Positions 18,224 to 27,158 of a stretch of DNA of 27,158 nt are shown here, piece after piece. A program made the position numbers and the translations under genes. The stretch comes from Seminavis robusta (Eukaryota; Bacillariophyta; Bacillariophyceae; Naviculales; Naviculaceae), in the NCBI GenBank assembly GCA_903772945.1, contig CAICTM010001546.1, positions 1-27,158 on the forward strand, written 5' to 3'. Within the stretch, counting starts at the first letter, position 1, and each line of letters starts with the position of its first letter. Below the pieces are notes generated by a model that was not told the origin of the DNA, made no database searches, and was given only the letters and a program-made list of their open reading frames with translations.

Positions 18224-21200
18224 ATGTCAGAGCCAGAGAAGAACAGCAAGATGACGACGAAAGCAGAACGACGACAAGACGACGACAAGAGAGCCAAGAT
18301 CCAGGCAAGAGGCAGTTCCTCCGCAGTAGTAGTAGGTGCCACCCCCGTGCCTCCCCATCTTGCGGCGCTGCGCAAGCAACGATACAGCCAACAGAAAATG
18401 AAATCTGTTTCCACTGTGGAAGCACCTCCTGCTGTACGGCAGAGTACTAGTACTAGTAGGGGACTGCGACGAAGCCAAGAAGAGCTCGATGCCAAGCAGT
18501 CGAAAAGAGGAGGATCAACTTTGGTTGGCGCCCTTCAAGCGAGCAATGCCGTCAGTAATAAGAAATTGAGGGCAAAAGGCTTGTCCTCCAGATCCAGCGT
18601 CGAGGGTTCTCATGTTGTACTGACAAGCTCTTTGAATACAACACCGGCCAAAGTGGCAGCGGGAAGCAGCAATGTGCTCGAAGAAAAATCCGCCGCGTTG
18701 TCTTCCAAGCCTGGGTCGATGCAATCCATGGTGTCTTCTTCGAAACCAGGATCGTCATCGGCCCTATTTGTAGTAAGGCCACCTCCCGAACTGGACATAT
18801 CCATTACCGAGGCTACGGACCCCGAAGAAGGCCTCGTCCATGCACGACCTGTCCATGAAGACTCACAAGATTTCATCGTCAGGGGTGAGGCACAAGAAGT
18901 CGATCCGGAAATTCTAGAGAAACAAGACGTCAAGGCACAAAAGGAGCGGCAATGCGTGTGGATTGGATGCCTCATCATCACGCTTTCCTTGATCGTCTTG
19001 ACGATTGCGCTGTCCGTCCGATTGACGCGAAACGATGAACCCCAAACACGTGCACCCTCAATCTCTCCTTCGTTGTCTCCGTCCCAATCTCCCTCGTTGG
19101 CTCCCAGTGGCGTCTTGGACGCACTGCTGCTAGAGTTGCCCAACTCTACCCTTGCCAATATTTTCGAAAAGCACGGATCACCCCAACAACAAGCGCACGA
19201 ATGGTTACTCAATCATCAAGACATCTACATCATGCCCGAGTGGAGAAAGAAACAACTCTTGGCACTGGTCACGTTTAACTATGCCTTTGACGGAGAGAAT
19301 TGGCCCAGTGCCATTCAAAGCAAATGGATGGATGACACCCTGCACGAATGTCTTTGGTTCTCGAGTGAATTTGGAAACTTTGATGAGTATGGCAAGTACC
19401 GACCCGAATTGCAATACGATGCCTTGGAACCATGCAACGAACAGCAAGAGTTTCAGGCGCTCTTGTTGGGCCAATTGAATCTGTCGTCATCGTCCGTCTA
19501 TTTGCCTCCCGAGCTGGCCCTCTTGACTCGTCTGTCCATGCTGGAGCTGCCACTCAATGACATTCGTAACATGTCCTTGACGGACCTTATTGCGCCCGAA
19601 ATTTATGAGATGGAGCAATTGACCCGCATCAATCTACACAGTAATTCATTCACGGGAGCATTGCCGACGGAATTGGGACTCATGACCAATTTGGAAAGTC
19701 TGTCGCTACAGTTGAACCAATTGACCAATACCATCCCGTCCGAGCTGGGAGGTATGACCAGCCTCACATTGCTTCGACTCTTTTTCAACAAGTTGACGGG
19801 CAAGGTACCTAGCTCACTGGGACGCTTGACCGACAGCCTGCAAGAACTCTCGGTCCAATTCAACTCGCTCACGGGCGCCATTCCCAGTGAACTCGGAATG
19901 TTGGGGGCGCTAGAAAAGCTCTGGCTTGAAGGCAACGAGCTCACAAACTCCATTCCGACCGAGCTAGCAATGATGGGGGCGCTAGAACAGCTTTGGATCC
20001 AACGCAATGAGCTCACGGGTGCCATTCCAAGTGAGTTGGGCGTGGCGACCACTCTCCATGAGCTCTCGCTCCACGCCAACGATCTATCCTCGACCGTGCC
20101 CACCGAGGTCGGTGGAATGTCCAATCTTCGCAGTCTCCAGCTGACATTGAACTCCAAGATTTCCGGGATCATCCCTTCCGAAGTAGGTGTGCTGACCGCT
20201 CTTGAACAACTCTATCTCAGTGACAGTTCGTTCACGGGACGAATCCCAAGCGAGATTGGGCAGCTCTCCAGTCTGACTGGTCTGGTGCTCGCTGGGAACG
20301 ATTTGCAAGGACCCATTCCGTCGGAGATTGGAGCTTCCCTATCCAACTTGACAACCTTGTTTCTGTTTGCCAATTCTCTGACAGGGGCGCTACCAAGTTC
20401 ACTAGGACAATTGACAGCACTGACGACCATGTCGCTCAATTCCAACTCCTTCTCCAATACGATCCCTACTGAAGTCGGCATGCTGTCGAATCTGGAGGAT
20501 CTTTCGATTGCCAACTCGGAAGCTCTTGTGGGCGGAATTCCCTCAGAGCTCGGACGTTTGACCAAGCTATCCGTGCTGCATTTTCACAAGAATGGACTCG
20601 TTGGCAGCGTCCCGAGTGAATTAGGTAGGCTTTCGCTTATGGAAGACCTCCAGCTCAATTCAAACTCGCTGCAAGGCCAGATGCCGTCCGAATTGGGACG
20701 CATGTCGCTCCTCCGTCAACTATATCTCCATCAGAATGCGCTGAATGGCCCCGTTGCTAGCGAGATAGGGCAGCTCTCCAGTCTCACTGTTCTGCACCTC
20801 TTTGAGAATTCAATATCTGGAAATCTCCCGAGTGAGCTTGGTCTGCTGGGGAATCTGACGGAGATTACGTTGTACGCCAACTCTTTGACGTCCAGCATAC
20901 CGAGCACTTTTGGATCCCTTTCCAGCCTTGAATCTATCCGGCTTTTTGCAAACTCGTTGAATGGAACACTTCCCACCAGCCTTGGCAAGCTACAAAACGT
21001 CACCCACTTTTATGCCTATTCCAACAACCTATCGGGAAGCATACCGAGTGAGATTGCAATGATGACACAACTGAAAGAGCTGGCATTGGATGACAACTCT
21101 TTTTCTGGGTCAATAGCAACAGAACTTGAGCTCTTGACAACCCTGGAAAATGTATGGCTGAACTCCAATGAGTTGTCGGGAGCTGTGCCAGATGGTCTTT

Positions 21201-21280
21201 GTTCGCTGGGGCGGCAGTCATTAGTTTTTGACTGTGGCGGTGGACTCTGCGGTTGTCGATGGTGTGGATGTCAACCATAG
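18224..21280 (+). CDS. Single-pass membrane protein with 22 plant-type leucine-rich repeats
   Basis: A 1018-residue single-exon protein. Residues 1-243 are basic, Ser-rich and apparently disordered. A transmembrane helix follows at about 244-266 (CVWIGCLIITLSLIVLTIAL). A Ser/Pro stalk comes next (ISPSLSPSQSPSLAPS, about 280-297), then a cap domain with Cys and Trp (WLLNHQDIYIMPEW, HECLWFSSEF). From about residue 465 come 22 repeats of the form LxxLxLxxNxLxGxIPSELGxL, closing with a Cys-rich cap (FDCGGGLCGCRWCGC). The lack of a cleavable signal plus a basic N-terminus predicts a type II topology with repeats outside or lumenal. There is no kinase domain, so it is a receptor-like or adhesion/recognition protein rather than a receptor kinase; its ligand is unknown. 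Repeats 5-6 and 9-10 versus 16-17 are near-identical in DNA, so unit duplication is recent. Confidence 0.9.
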   Translation: MSEPEKNSKMTTKAERRQDDDKRAKIQARGSSSAVVVGATPVPPHLAALRKQRYSQQKMKSVSTVEAPPAVRQSTSTSRGLRRSQEELDAKQSKRGGSTLVGALQASNAVSNKKLRAKGLSSRSSVEGSHVVLTSSLNTTPAKVAAGSSNVLEEKSAALSSKPGSMQSMVSSSKPGSSSALFVVRPPPELDISITEATDPEEGLVHARPVHEDSQDFIVRGEAQEVDPEILEKQDVKAQKERQCVWIGCLIITLSLIVLTIALSVRLTRNDEPQTRAPSISPSLSPSQSPSLAPSGVLDALLLELPNSTLANIFEKHGSPQQQAHEWLLNHQDIYIMPEWRKKQLLALVTFNYAFDGENWPSAIQSKWMDDTLHECLWFSSEFGNFDEYGKYRPELQYDALEPCNEQQEFQALLLGQLNLSSSSVYLPPELALLTRLSMLELPLNDIRNMSLTDLIAPEIYEMEQLTRINLHSNSFTGALPTELGLMTNLESLSLQLNQLTNTIPSELGGMTSLTLLRLFFNKLTGKVPSSLGRLTDSLQELSVQFNSLTGAIPSELGMLGALEKLWLEGNELTNSIPTELAMMGALEQLWIQRNELTGAIPSELGVATTLHELSLHANDLSSTVPTEVGGMSNLRSLQLTLNSKISGIIPSEVGVLTALEQLYLSDSSFTGRIPSEIGQLSSLTGLVLAGNDLQGPIPSEIGASLSNLTTLFLFANSLTGALPSSLGQLTALTTMSLNSNSFSNTIPTEVGMLSNLEDLSIANSEALVGGIPSELGRLTKLSVLHFHKNGLVGSVPSELGRLSLMEDLQLNSNSLQGQMPSELGRMSLLRQLYLHQNALNGPVASEIGQLSSLTVLHLFENSISGNLPSELGLLGNLTEITLYANSLTSSIPSTFGSLSSLESIRLFANSLNGTLPTSLGKLQNVTHFYAYSNNLSGSIPSEIAMMTQLKELALDDNSFSGSIATELELLTTLENVWLNSNELSGAVPDGLCSLGRQSLVFDCGGGLCGCRWCGCQP

Positions 21281-21640
21281 TACACGAATGGTATCCGTAA
21301 CTCGTGGTATTGACACCGTGTTTGGTGGCCCTATTCTGTGTTTTGACGTGCCTCTCCGCACTACTAGTCTTGCCACAAGAAAGGTGCTCAACTAAAGATG
21401 GGACAACCTATCATTGGCACGGCAATTTCAATTTTATAAGATCCTTTTAACGTAATGGTGGAAAAACTGAAGTTCTGCCGATCCAGTCATAGCTTCCGGT
21501 ATGCATCCAAGCAACCAACACAGGCAAACAAAGAATACATTCGTTGAGGAAACAATCATGGCTCCTCATTGCAAATGCCAAGAATGCAAGCCAAGATCGG
21601 TGCATAAACTCCAAGCCCACTGGGAAGTAAAAGGGCTGGA
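21281..21640. other. Convergent spacer between LRR and GTPase genes
   Basis: This 360-bp region between two converging stop codons should contain both 3' UTRs. No further gene, repeat or RNA was seen. Confidence 0.6.
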
Positions 21641-23905
21641 CTAGGCCTCGGCTTTCTGCAGGAGCTGGCAGCACTTCCACAGGACATGACCAAAATGATT
21701 GGGGTCTTCTGGCGAGTCAGGCACATCAACCGTCACAGCCTTTTTGTAGACATTCTCATCCACAGGGACAAGCTGGCCTCCTTCAGCCTTCATCTTTACA
21801 TCACGAAAGGTAGGGGGAAAAAACACGAAGGTCCTGGTGCAGCCACTGTTACATCTCACAGAGTGGAGCCCAACGCCATCTTTTTTAGCAGCAGAAAGTG
21901 GCCAGTTCCCGCTGCCCCTGATCAAGCAATAGGGGCAGTTTTCATTGGCATGTTTGAAATCAATCATGATCCAATAACGGCTGCAGGATCCGCAAAGCTC
22001 AACACCATTGCCGTAGCTGCTAGGGCATGTTGATAGCCTTCCGTTGCACTGCTGAAAATAACACTCTCTGCCAGAAGGCCTATGGGTACAAACTCTGCCA
22101 CTGGCATAGGGTCTCTTGGACTCAAGATAGAGCCTGAGAAAGCCAAAGTGTAAATTGAACGCTGTCTCGCTGGAGCTCAGAAGCATTGATCCAACAATCA
22201 AGGATTGGTCACTTTCAGACAGCTGGCTGAATTTGTCAGACTCAATCACCAACACAGCACACTCCACAGCAAGCGCTTTGGCATTCTTGGCAACCTTCTC
22301 CATCTCGTTTGGCCACTGAAGGGCCTGCAACGCTCTGTGGTAATTGCAGAGCTGGCCAATCGGTTGGGTAAATGATGCTGGGGAATTGTTGGTTTTGAAG
22401 TCATTGAAAGCCTCGTTCTTTAAACGGTCAAAAGATGCCCAGAAGGCTTTTGGAAGATGACTGACTGGCCTTCCTATGGCCTCCAGCTTTGTGTATGCTG
22501 TAATCAATTCAGTTCCTAAATCAGAACCGGGTGAAGCTTGTTTCATTCTCTCGAGTGCCACCTTAACCTGATGTTCAATATGGAGAGTCTGCTGCTGTTT
22601 GTCACCAATGCAGCATTGAAGGACCTTCACAAATGCCTCGAAGTTACTGGCTATCATCCCCCCTTTGCGTAGGTCAGTTTCACTGACAGCCTTGAATGCC
22701 TTCTGCAGTTGTCCTTCCTCCCCAAATTGATGCCATTGCCATCCATAGCTGTGCTTGCCAATTTTTTCGATGAAATCCTTGTCCATTTTGATGAACTCAT
22801 CAAATGAGAGTCGAGAGCCACATCGGTAGACGAAAGCATGCATTGCAGAGATGGGGATGACAACTGGAAATAAATCAGTCTGGTCTTGTTTGAGTCTTTT
22901 TGCCTGGCCCTTCTTGGTTTCGAGTGGGTTCAGCAACAACTGCAAAGCCCTCTCTCGATCACCCACACCAAAGAGGTTGGCAATAGCCTCCCGGGCTTCG
23001 TCAAGTAGAGCCTTCTGCTCCCTGTCAAATGGATCATCAACCTTGTTAGCAAGAATAATAACGGGGACATCTTTACTTGATGTCAGGTTATCTTTTACGA
23101 GCTTTAGGAGATCAAGCTGCTCCTCTGTGTTCACACCCTGACGTGCATCCATCACCAACACCACAATGTCAAAGGTGTGCCAGTTCGAATTGACAAAGTC
23201 CTTGTACTTGGAGCTGGTCCCAGCCTCGTTGATCCCAGGAACATCAACAATGACCAGCTTCGTATCTGGTCGCATCTTGTGGAGTGATTCTTCCAGCTCA
23301 ATGTCAAAAGTCTTCTCCTTCACGTCATTGCTGTTTCGAAAGGAAGCGTTGTCTGTTGAAGTCTCTTTCAAAGTCACACTGGCTGACAGCTTTTTGGACA
23401 CCAATGTCACAGATTCATCTGAAGAATCCTGGTCTTCCACCTTCATGGTTGCCATTGCATCCTCAGGAGAGCTGATGCGGAACGAATTGACCACGGCTGT
23501 TGTTCGCTTCATTGCAACTTCGCCAAACTCCTCTCCAAAGAGGGCATTGATGACTGTTGTCTTGCCCACAGAGACATAGCCAATTACACCAATACGGATC
23601 TCAAACATCTTGCTTGCAGGGGCCAACATGTACCGAGGCGGTTTCGAGGCGGGGATCCGCGTATTGTGGGAAACGAATCTCCAAGGCGGGAAACAAGCCG
23701 AGGTCCCGTTGAGGTTTTCATGGTCCAGCGCTGTGTAGCGAAGCCACAAGCTCTGAAATTTTCGGCCGAGTCTGGAAGTGGCAAGAAGGTGCGTTGGTCT
23801 CGCCAAGTAAGTAAGCACCGCTAACGTTGAATCTACAATCGATCGCTTTGAGCTTTTGAGGAGAATAGCGGGTATTACTGCGCCTCCGAAAGCTTCACCA
23901 ATCAT
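21641..23905 (-). CDS. Dynamin-like large GTPase with C-terminal Cys-rich zinc-binding-like domain
   Basis: The single exon gives up to 754 residues. G1 is GYVSVGKTT (109-117), the G2 Thr is probably in MKRTTAVV, G3 is DVPG (221-224), G4 is NKVD (287-290), and G5 is probably VIPISAMHAF. An approximately 75-residue charged insert between G2 and G3 (about 147-215) is larger than in small GTPases and fits dynamin-type proteins. A helical middle region follows. The C-terminal third has CTH, QQC, LCGSC, NCPYC and RCNSGC, a likely zinc-binding module. Start choice is open: the GTPase domain begins right after Mets at 23629 and 23608, whereas the longest frame adds a 92-residue basic, hydrophobic leader that could be an organelle presequence or simply 5' UTR. 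The likely role is membrane remodelling or innate-type GTPase activity, inferred from class only. It converges on the LRR gene. Confidence 0.85.
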   Translation of the reverse strand: MIGEAFGGAVIPAILLKSSKRSIVDSTLAVLTYLARPTHLLATSRLGRKFQSLWLRYTALDHENLNGTSACFPPWRFVSHNTRIPASKPPRYMLAPASKMFEIRIGVIGYVSVGKTTVINALFGEEFGEVAMKRTTAVVNSFRISSPEDAMATMKVEDQDSSDESVTLVSKKLSASVTLKETSTDNASFRNSNDVKEKTFDIELEESLHKMRPDTKLVIVDVPGINEAGTSSKYKDFVNSNWHTFDIVVLVMDARQGVNTEEQLDLLKLVKDNLTSSKDVPVIILANKVDDPFDREQKALLDEAREAIANLFGVGDRERALQLLLNPLETKKGQAKRLKQDQTDLFPVVIPISAMHAFVYRCGSRLSFDEFIKMDKDFIEKIGKHSYGWQWHQFGEEGQLQKAFKAVSETDLRKGGMIASNFEAFVKVLQCCIGDKQQQTLHIEHQVKVALERMKQASPGSDLGTELITAYTKLEAIGRPVSHLPKAFWASFDRLKNEAFNDFKTNNSPASFTQPIGQLCNYHRALQALQWPNEMEKVAKNAKALAVECAVLVIESDKFSQLSESDQSLIVGSMLLSSSETAFNLHFGFLRLYLESKRPYASGRVCTHRPSGRECYFQQCNGRLSTCPSSYGNGVELCGSCSRYWIMIDFKHANENCPYCLIRGSGNWPLSAAKKDGVGLHSVRCNSGCTRTFVFFPPTFRDVKMKAEGGQLVPVDENVYKKAVTVDVPDSPEDPNHFGHVLWKCCQLLQKAEA

Positions 23906-26835
23906 CTAAGTATTGCCTCAATGTACCTATGTATCCTTTCTGTGTGTGTCTGTTGTGATGTGACCGCTCTCTACTCTAGCAGGATACCTCTTTGATCGAA
24001 AGAAGCACTGCAGACTGGCAGAACCTGCAGCTTAATTGTAGTGCGAGGGGATCATACGGCGATTTGGTTCTTCTGACGCTGTGCGAGGTTGGAGCTTTCG
24101 ACGGCGTCGATGAGCATGCCTTGGCTCGGCTCGGCGTGTGCTGCCAAAGCGCGACATTCCTGCAACAGCTTCGCCACCCTGTGTTGTCGCTGAGGCACCC
24201 CCTGGAATGTTCACATTCTCCGTCGCCATGGCGTTGCTGACATGATGATCGTTCCTAGACAGGCCATAAAAGGACAGACGCCGCGGTCGATCTCGACTTG
24301 GATTTCCCGGCCACCCGGGACGTTCGCGTCGAGAACGCCGCACCACGTCCTCTTCGAGCGCTACCGATGCAGACGAGCTGGCTTTGCAACTGCAGCCGCG
24401 GTGCATTCAACCATTGATGCCATTGCGACCAAGCATAGTAAGGTGTTTGCCTATCCTCATCCCAAGTTCCGAATATGTCTCCGACGCAGGAGTCAATCTA
24501 ACTGAGCAAGTAAACTGGACGGGGAACCAGTCCTGACCAGTTCAGCATGGCCGTGACGTTCATCACCTTCATTCTTTGCTTTCAAACGAGGCAAGATCGA
24601 AAGTTTGGACTAGCTAGCCAGTATTTCCCTCCCCAAAGAGCGGGGTCGCACGATTGCCAACCAGGCACGATGCATGTCAGTCAGGTAATCGAGATTTTAA
24701 GATCTGGTTATCTGGTTGTCTTTTGAAGTGACTAATTCTGCATTCGAATACCGCCAGAACAGAAAGTTTCTCGTGGTGGGTGATTGCGTCACGCGAAGAG
24801 CACAAAGACGGTTCTGTAGACAGTTTCTCGGCATCATCTCTTGATCATGGTATCATCTAGCTAGCTTGTGGCTGCACTGGCTCACCGGTCGAGATTGCTT
24901 CAGATTTGCCCTACCGTATGTGGGCTGGGTCCACAAATGGGACAATCCAACCTTGCCGTACCCTGTCAAGAGCCATTTGGAAACTCACCTTTCGACGGCC
25001 CCCTTCCTCATGTTTGCGTGTTGGAATGAATGCAATCAAGCCAGTGGGAAGTGAAGAAATCGTCTATGATAGAAATCTCTCACTCGGCTGGAGGGTGGCA
25101 GCTCAGTGTCCCAACCATCCCATTCGACTGCCAATCCGATCTCGCCACCTTCGCAATCGTACCGGATGGCAGCGTATCTCTTCTGACAGCCAACAGTATA
25201 TCCAAAGCAAATGTGTGTTTGGTGTGCAACAACGAGAGGCATCCTGCTTTCATTGGAATCTCTGCAGTTGCCAGGTGCCAGCGTAAAACACAGTTTGCAG
25301 TTGGCTGTACCGGTACAACAAAAGGCTGTGCGGATGACCCAAATCCAGGGCTCAACCCAAGACTTACTTGTGGGCGTGTTGCTTCAGCTGGAATAATATG
25401 TTTCTGGTGAAGAAACATGACAGCCAAATCACAGAAGTATCTTCCGTACCACCACTAGCCACTCTACTAGCCAGGGCTCGAGGCAGCCTTCTGTACTCGG
25501 TACAACCACTGGTCTTGGACCTTTTCCAACGCACCCTTTGATTTGTCTTTATAGCAAGAGATCACTGAGTAAGTCAGCTCCAACTTGCTCTCTTGTTGTA
25601 TCAGCTGGTCTTGACTCAGTGCATGTACTTACTTGTAGTACCTTCAAACTTCAAACACAGTACAGGTCCCACACGGTCCCACTTTCTCTCTTTTGTTTTG
25701 GCCGATCTTTACCCTTCAAACCCACAGCCACGATGCCTGCTTCAAAGGTAAACAAAGTTCCTAAATCACCTGTCTTGAGAAGGAAGTGCTGTAAAGTGCG
25801 TGGAATGCTTTGAAGGGTTCGTTCAACTTTCACAACAAGGGGTGTCCATAACCAAAAAAATAGAAGTTGAGTGATAGTTCTGTAGGACATAAGACTACCA
25901 CCAGCCACCAGTACCGGTACCGATATTTTCAGGGACATGTTCAACTAAACAAGAAAGCAGCAGCTCCTAACTAATTAGAGTTGTTCGGCCCGGTGGTACT
26001 GAGTCCAGGGTCGAGGGTGTCTTTGGTTTTTGGATTGTCGTGATGAAGCACTATGGGCTGTTGGCCTGTTCTTGGTCGATTCATTGTATCTTATGAGTCC
26101 CAGTACAATCTCGGCATGGCTGCACCTAACACACTGCGACAGAGTAGATCCCTTTTCCTCAAAACTATTACGGAGCTTCCTTGACTTTTGTCTGGGGACT
26201 TAGGGTGTCGACTGGTTCTTGGACAGCTTCGCAAGTTGTGTGTAAAACAAGTGGGTACCAGTTTTGATGGGTCGCGTGTTCCCGTTTCGAATATCAGAGA
26301 AGGGACATTCTATGACCATTGTTAAGTGAGCTTTGCCTCTGTTGACACACATGGAGTGACTATTAACACCCTCTCTCCATGTGCAATTCAACCATAGACC
26401 AACCTTCTTGAAAATGGTTTAGTAGCTTCCGCTGCAGATGTACCGAAGGTCTTACATTGAACCTCCAAGAGGTCATTCTTCGGCCTTTCCAGAGTCATTA
26501 TTGGCTGATAAGTGAATCCCACTTCCGGGGGATACCCCTGAAGGTCCACGTTGTACCTAACTACTACCGTACTAGTAATGACGAGGGTAGCAGCAGGCCT
26601 ACTGGATCCACATAGATTCTTCTTCAAAGTGTTGACGGTAGCCAAGCAACAAAGCAAAGGCGCTGAGGTTGCTTGCTTACTTGTGCAAGATAAGCCCAAG
26701 TCGCTCACTGTTTTGTTTCCGTCGTTCGTGATAGGTTTGACTTCCTTACGGGGGCTCGCCAGCTACACTAGCTACCAGGTACCTAGCTAACGTGAGCATT
26801 GTTACAGGATTGCTCAGTCTTCACTATTCTCATAA
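23906..26835. other. 2.9 kb spacer with weak ORFs only
   Basis: No gene is well supported. The best candidate is 25030-25410 on + (listed separately). On minus, 24032-24406 contains an Arg-rich frame with MATENVNIPGGASATTQGG that might be a first exon, and 26388-26708 contains a frame with no recognised motif. Two TACCGGTA octamers (25308, 25912) and CTAGCTA copies (24611, 24857, 26768, 26783) occur here. A tiny + frame starting MPASKVNKV at 25732 is only 26 codons. Confidence 0.45.
25030..25410 (+). CDS. Hypothetical short protein, possibly coding
   Basis: A 126-residue frame. Its middle (GGWQLSVPTIPFDC, LATFAIVPDGSVSLL, KANVCLVCNNERHPAFIG) has protein-like composition and codons often ending in C or G, unlike the surrounding spacer. 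It has several Cys residues (CLVC, FDC, ARC) and no transmembrane or signal segment. No family is recognised, and neither a promoter nor introns can be shown. It may be an exon, a remnant, or chance. Confidence 0.25.
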   Translation: MQSSQWEVKKSSMIEISHSAGGWQLSVPTIPFDCQSDLATFAIVPDGSVSLLTANSISKANVCLVCNNERHPAFIGISAVARCQRKTQFAVGCTGTTKGCADDPNPGLNPRLTCGRVASAGIICFW

Positions 26836-27158
26836 ATGAAGAACCTTACTTCCAAAAATAAGCAGTCCAAAGCTTCCTCCAAGCCGAGCACGCTATTAAG
26901 CAGCATGATGGATGTCAAGCCTTTCTCTCCCAACTCCAGCAATGCGAGTAAGAAAGACGAAAAGTCCGGAGGCGTGGTAGCGGGTGGATTGGTAGCGGCG
27001 CGCAGAAGTACCTTTGTACGGGACTTTAGTATTGGAGGCTTGATCCCCTCGTTTTCCAAAAAGAACAAGGGCAAGGACAAAGACAAGCCGGATAAGGGTA
27101 AGGACAAAGACAAGGAGGATAAAAATACTGATAATAATAGCAAGCAAGATCCCAAGGT
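26836..27158 (+). CDS. 5' part of a Lys/Ser-rich hypothetical protein, cut by window end
   Basis: An open frame from the Met at 26836 (context ATAAATGAAG) runs to the last base, 107 codons, with no stop. It starts MKNLTSKNKQSKASSKPS, has a small hydrophobic/Gly patch (GGVVAGGLVAARR), then STFVRDFSIGGLIPSFSKKN and a duplicated KGKDKDK block. It resembles the disordered basic N-termini of diatom membrane or cytoskeletal proteins, including the LRR protein in this window, but the function cannot be read from this part. The minus-strand Leu/Ser-rich frame over the same bases is its shadow. Confidence 0.65.
   Translation, partial: MKNLTSKNKQSKASSKPSTLLSSMMDVKPFSPNSSNASKKDEKSGGVVAGGLVAARRSTFVRDFSIGGLIPSFSKKNKGKDKDKPDKGKDKDKEDKNTDNNSKQDPK
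27067..27120 (+). repeat. 27-bp coding tandem duplication (KGKDKDK unit)
   Basis: Units 27067-27093 and 27094-27120 differ at three positions and encode KGKDKDKPD and KGKDKDKED. In-frame expansion of a charged low-complexity segment. Confidence 0.85.

Noticed and set aside
24032..24406. Arg-rich minus frame containing MATENVNIPGGASATTQGG
   Set aside because: Could be a first exon, but no splice partner, domain or conservation can be shown. Noted only within the spacer entry.
26814..27155. Leu/Ser-rich minus frame at the right edge
   Set aside because: Shadow of the Lys-rich plus-strand gene: AAG/GAC repeats read backward give CTT/GTC codons.

Overview
The window is nuclear DNA of a photosynthetic-stramenopile type eukaryote, most likely a pennate diatom (an inference, not proven). 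Supporting signs are spliced genes with short GT-AG introns (83, 100, 114, 139 and 524 bp), long gene-poor spacers, a plant-type LRR membrane protein with a Ser/Pro stalk, a PIF/Harbinger transposon, and no operon organisation. No tRNA, rRNA or CRISPR was recognised.

Layout, left to right. (1) A tyrosyl-tRNA synthetase-like gene (+, 2-1345) enters from the left edge. Its reading frame is disturbed near the C-terminus and it ends in a putative membrane anchor. (2) A convergent, very acidic/basic low-complexity protein with one CxxC zinc-finger-like core (-, 1540-3792). (3) A 1.9 kb spacer with an 18-bp tandem repeat. (4) A four-exon kinase-pseudokinase gene with an N-terminal MGC acylation motif (+, 5698-8451). 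(5) A 1.5 kb spacer without a convincing gene. (6) Two secreted-protein genes on + : a DUF6174-like protein with one frameshift (9957-10438) and a three-exon metallo-beta-lactamase-fold hydrolase (10970-12511). (7) A complete 3.8 kb PIF/Harbinger element (12981-16766) with terminal inverted repeats and a TGA target duplication. It holds two convergent genes: an accessory SAP-like/coiled-coil protein and a DDE transposase with one frameshift. (8) A broken minus-strand gene (16925-17488) with two in-frame TGA codons, followed by two copies of a 127-bp module carrying a TATA-like box. (9) A single-exon LRR transmembrane protein with 22 repeats (+, 18224-21280). (10) A convergent dynamin-like GTPase with a C-terminal Cys cluster (-, 21641-23905). 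(11) A 2.9 kb spacer with only weak ORFs. (12) The 5' end of a Lys/Ser-rich protein gene (+, 26836 to the right edge).

The genes do not form a visible pathway. Three coding regions carry one-base lesions beside short homopolymers or G/C runs, so either assembly errors or gene decay must be weighed. The main non-gene signals are a strong excess of the palindrome TACCGGTA, recurrent CTAGCTA outside genes, a perfect 28-bp-arm hairpin inside the transposon, and the duplicated promoter-like module.
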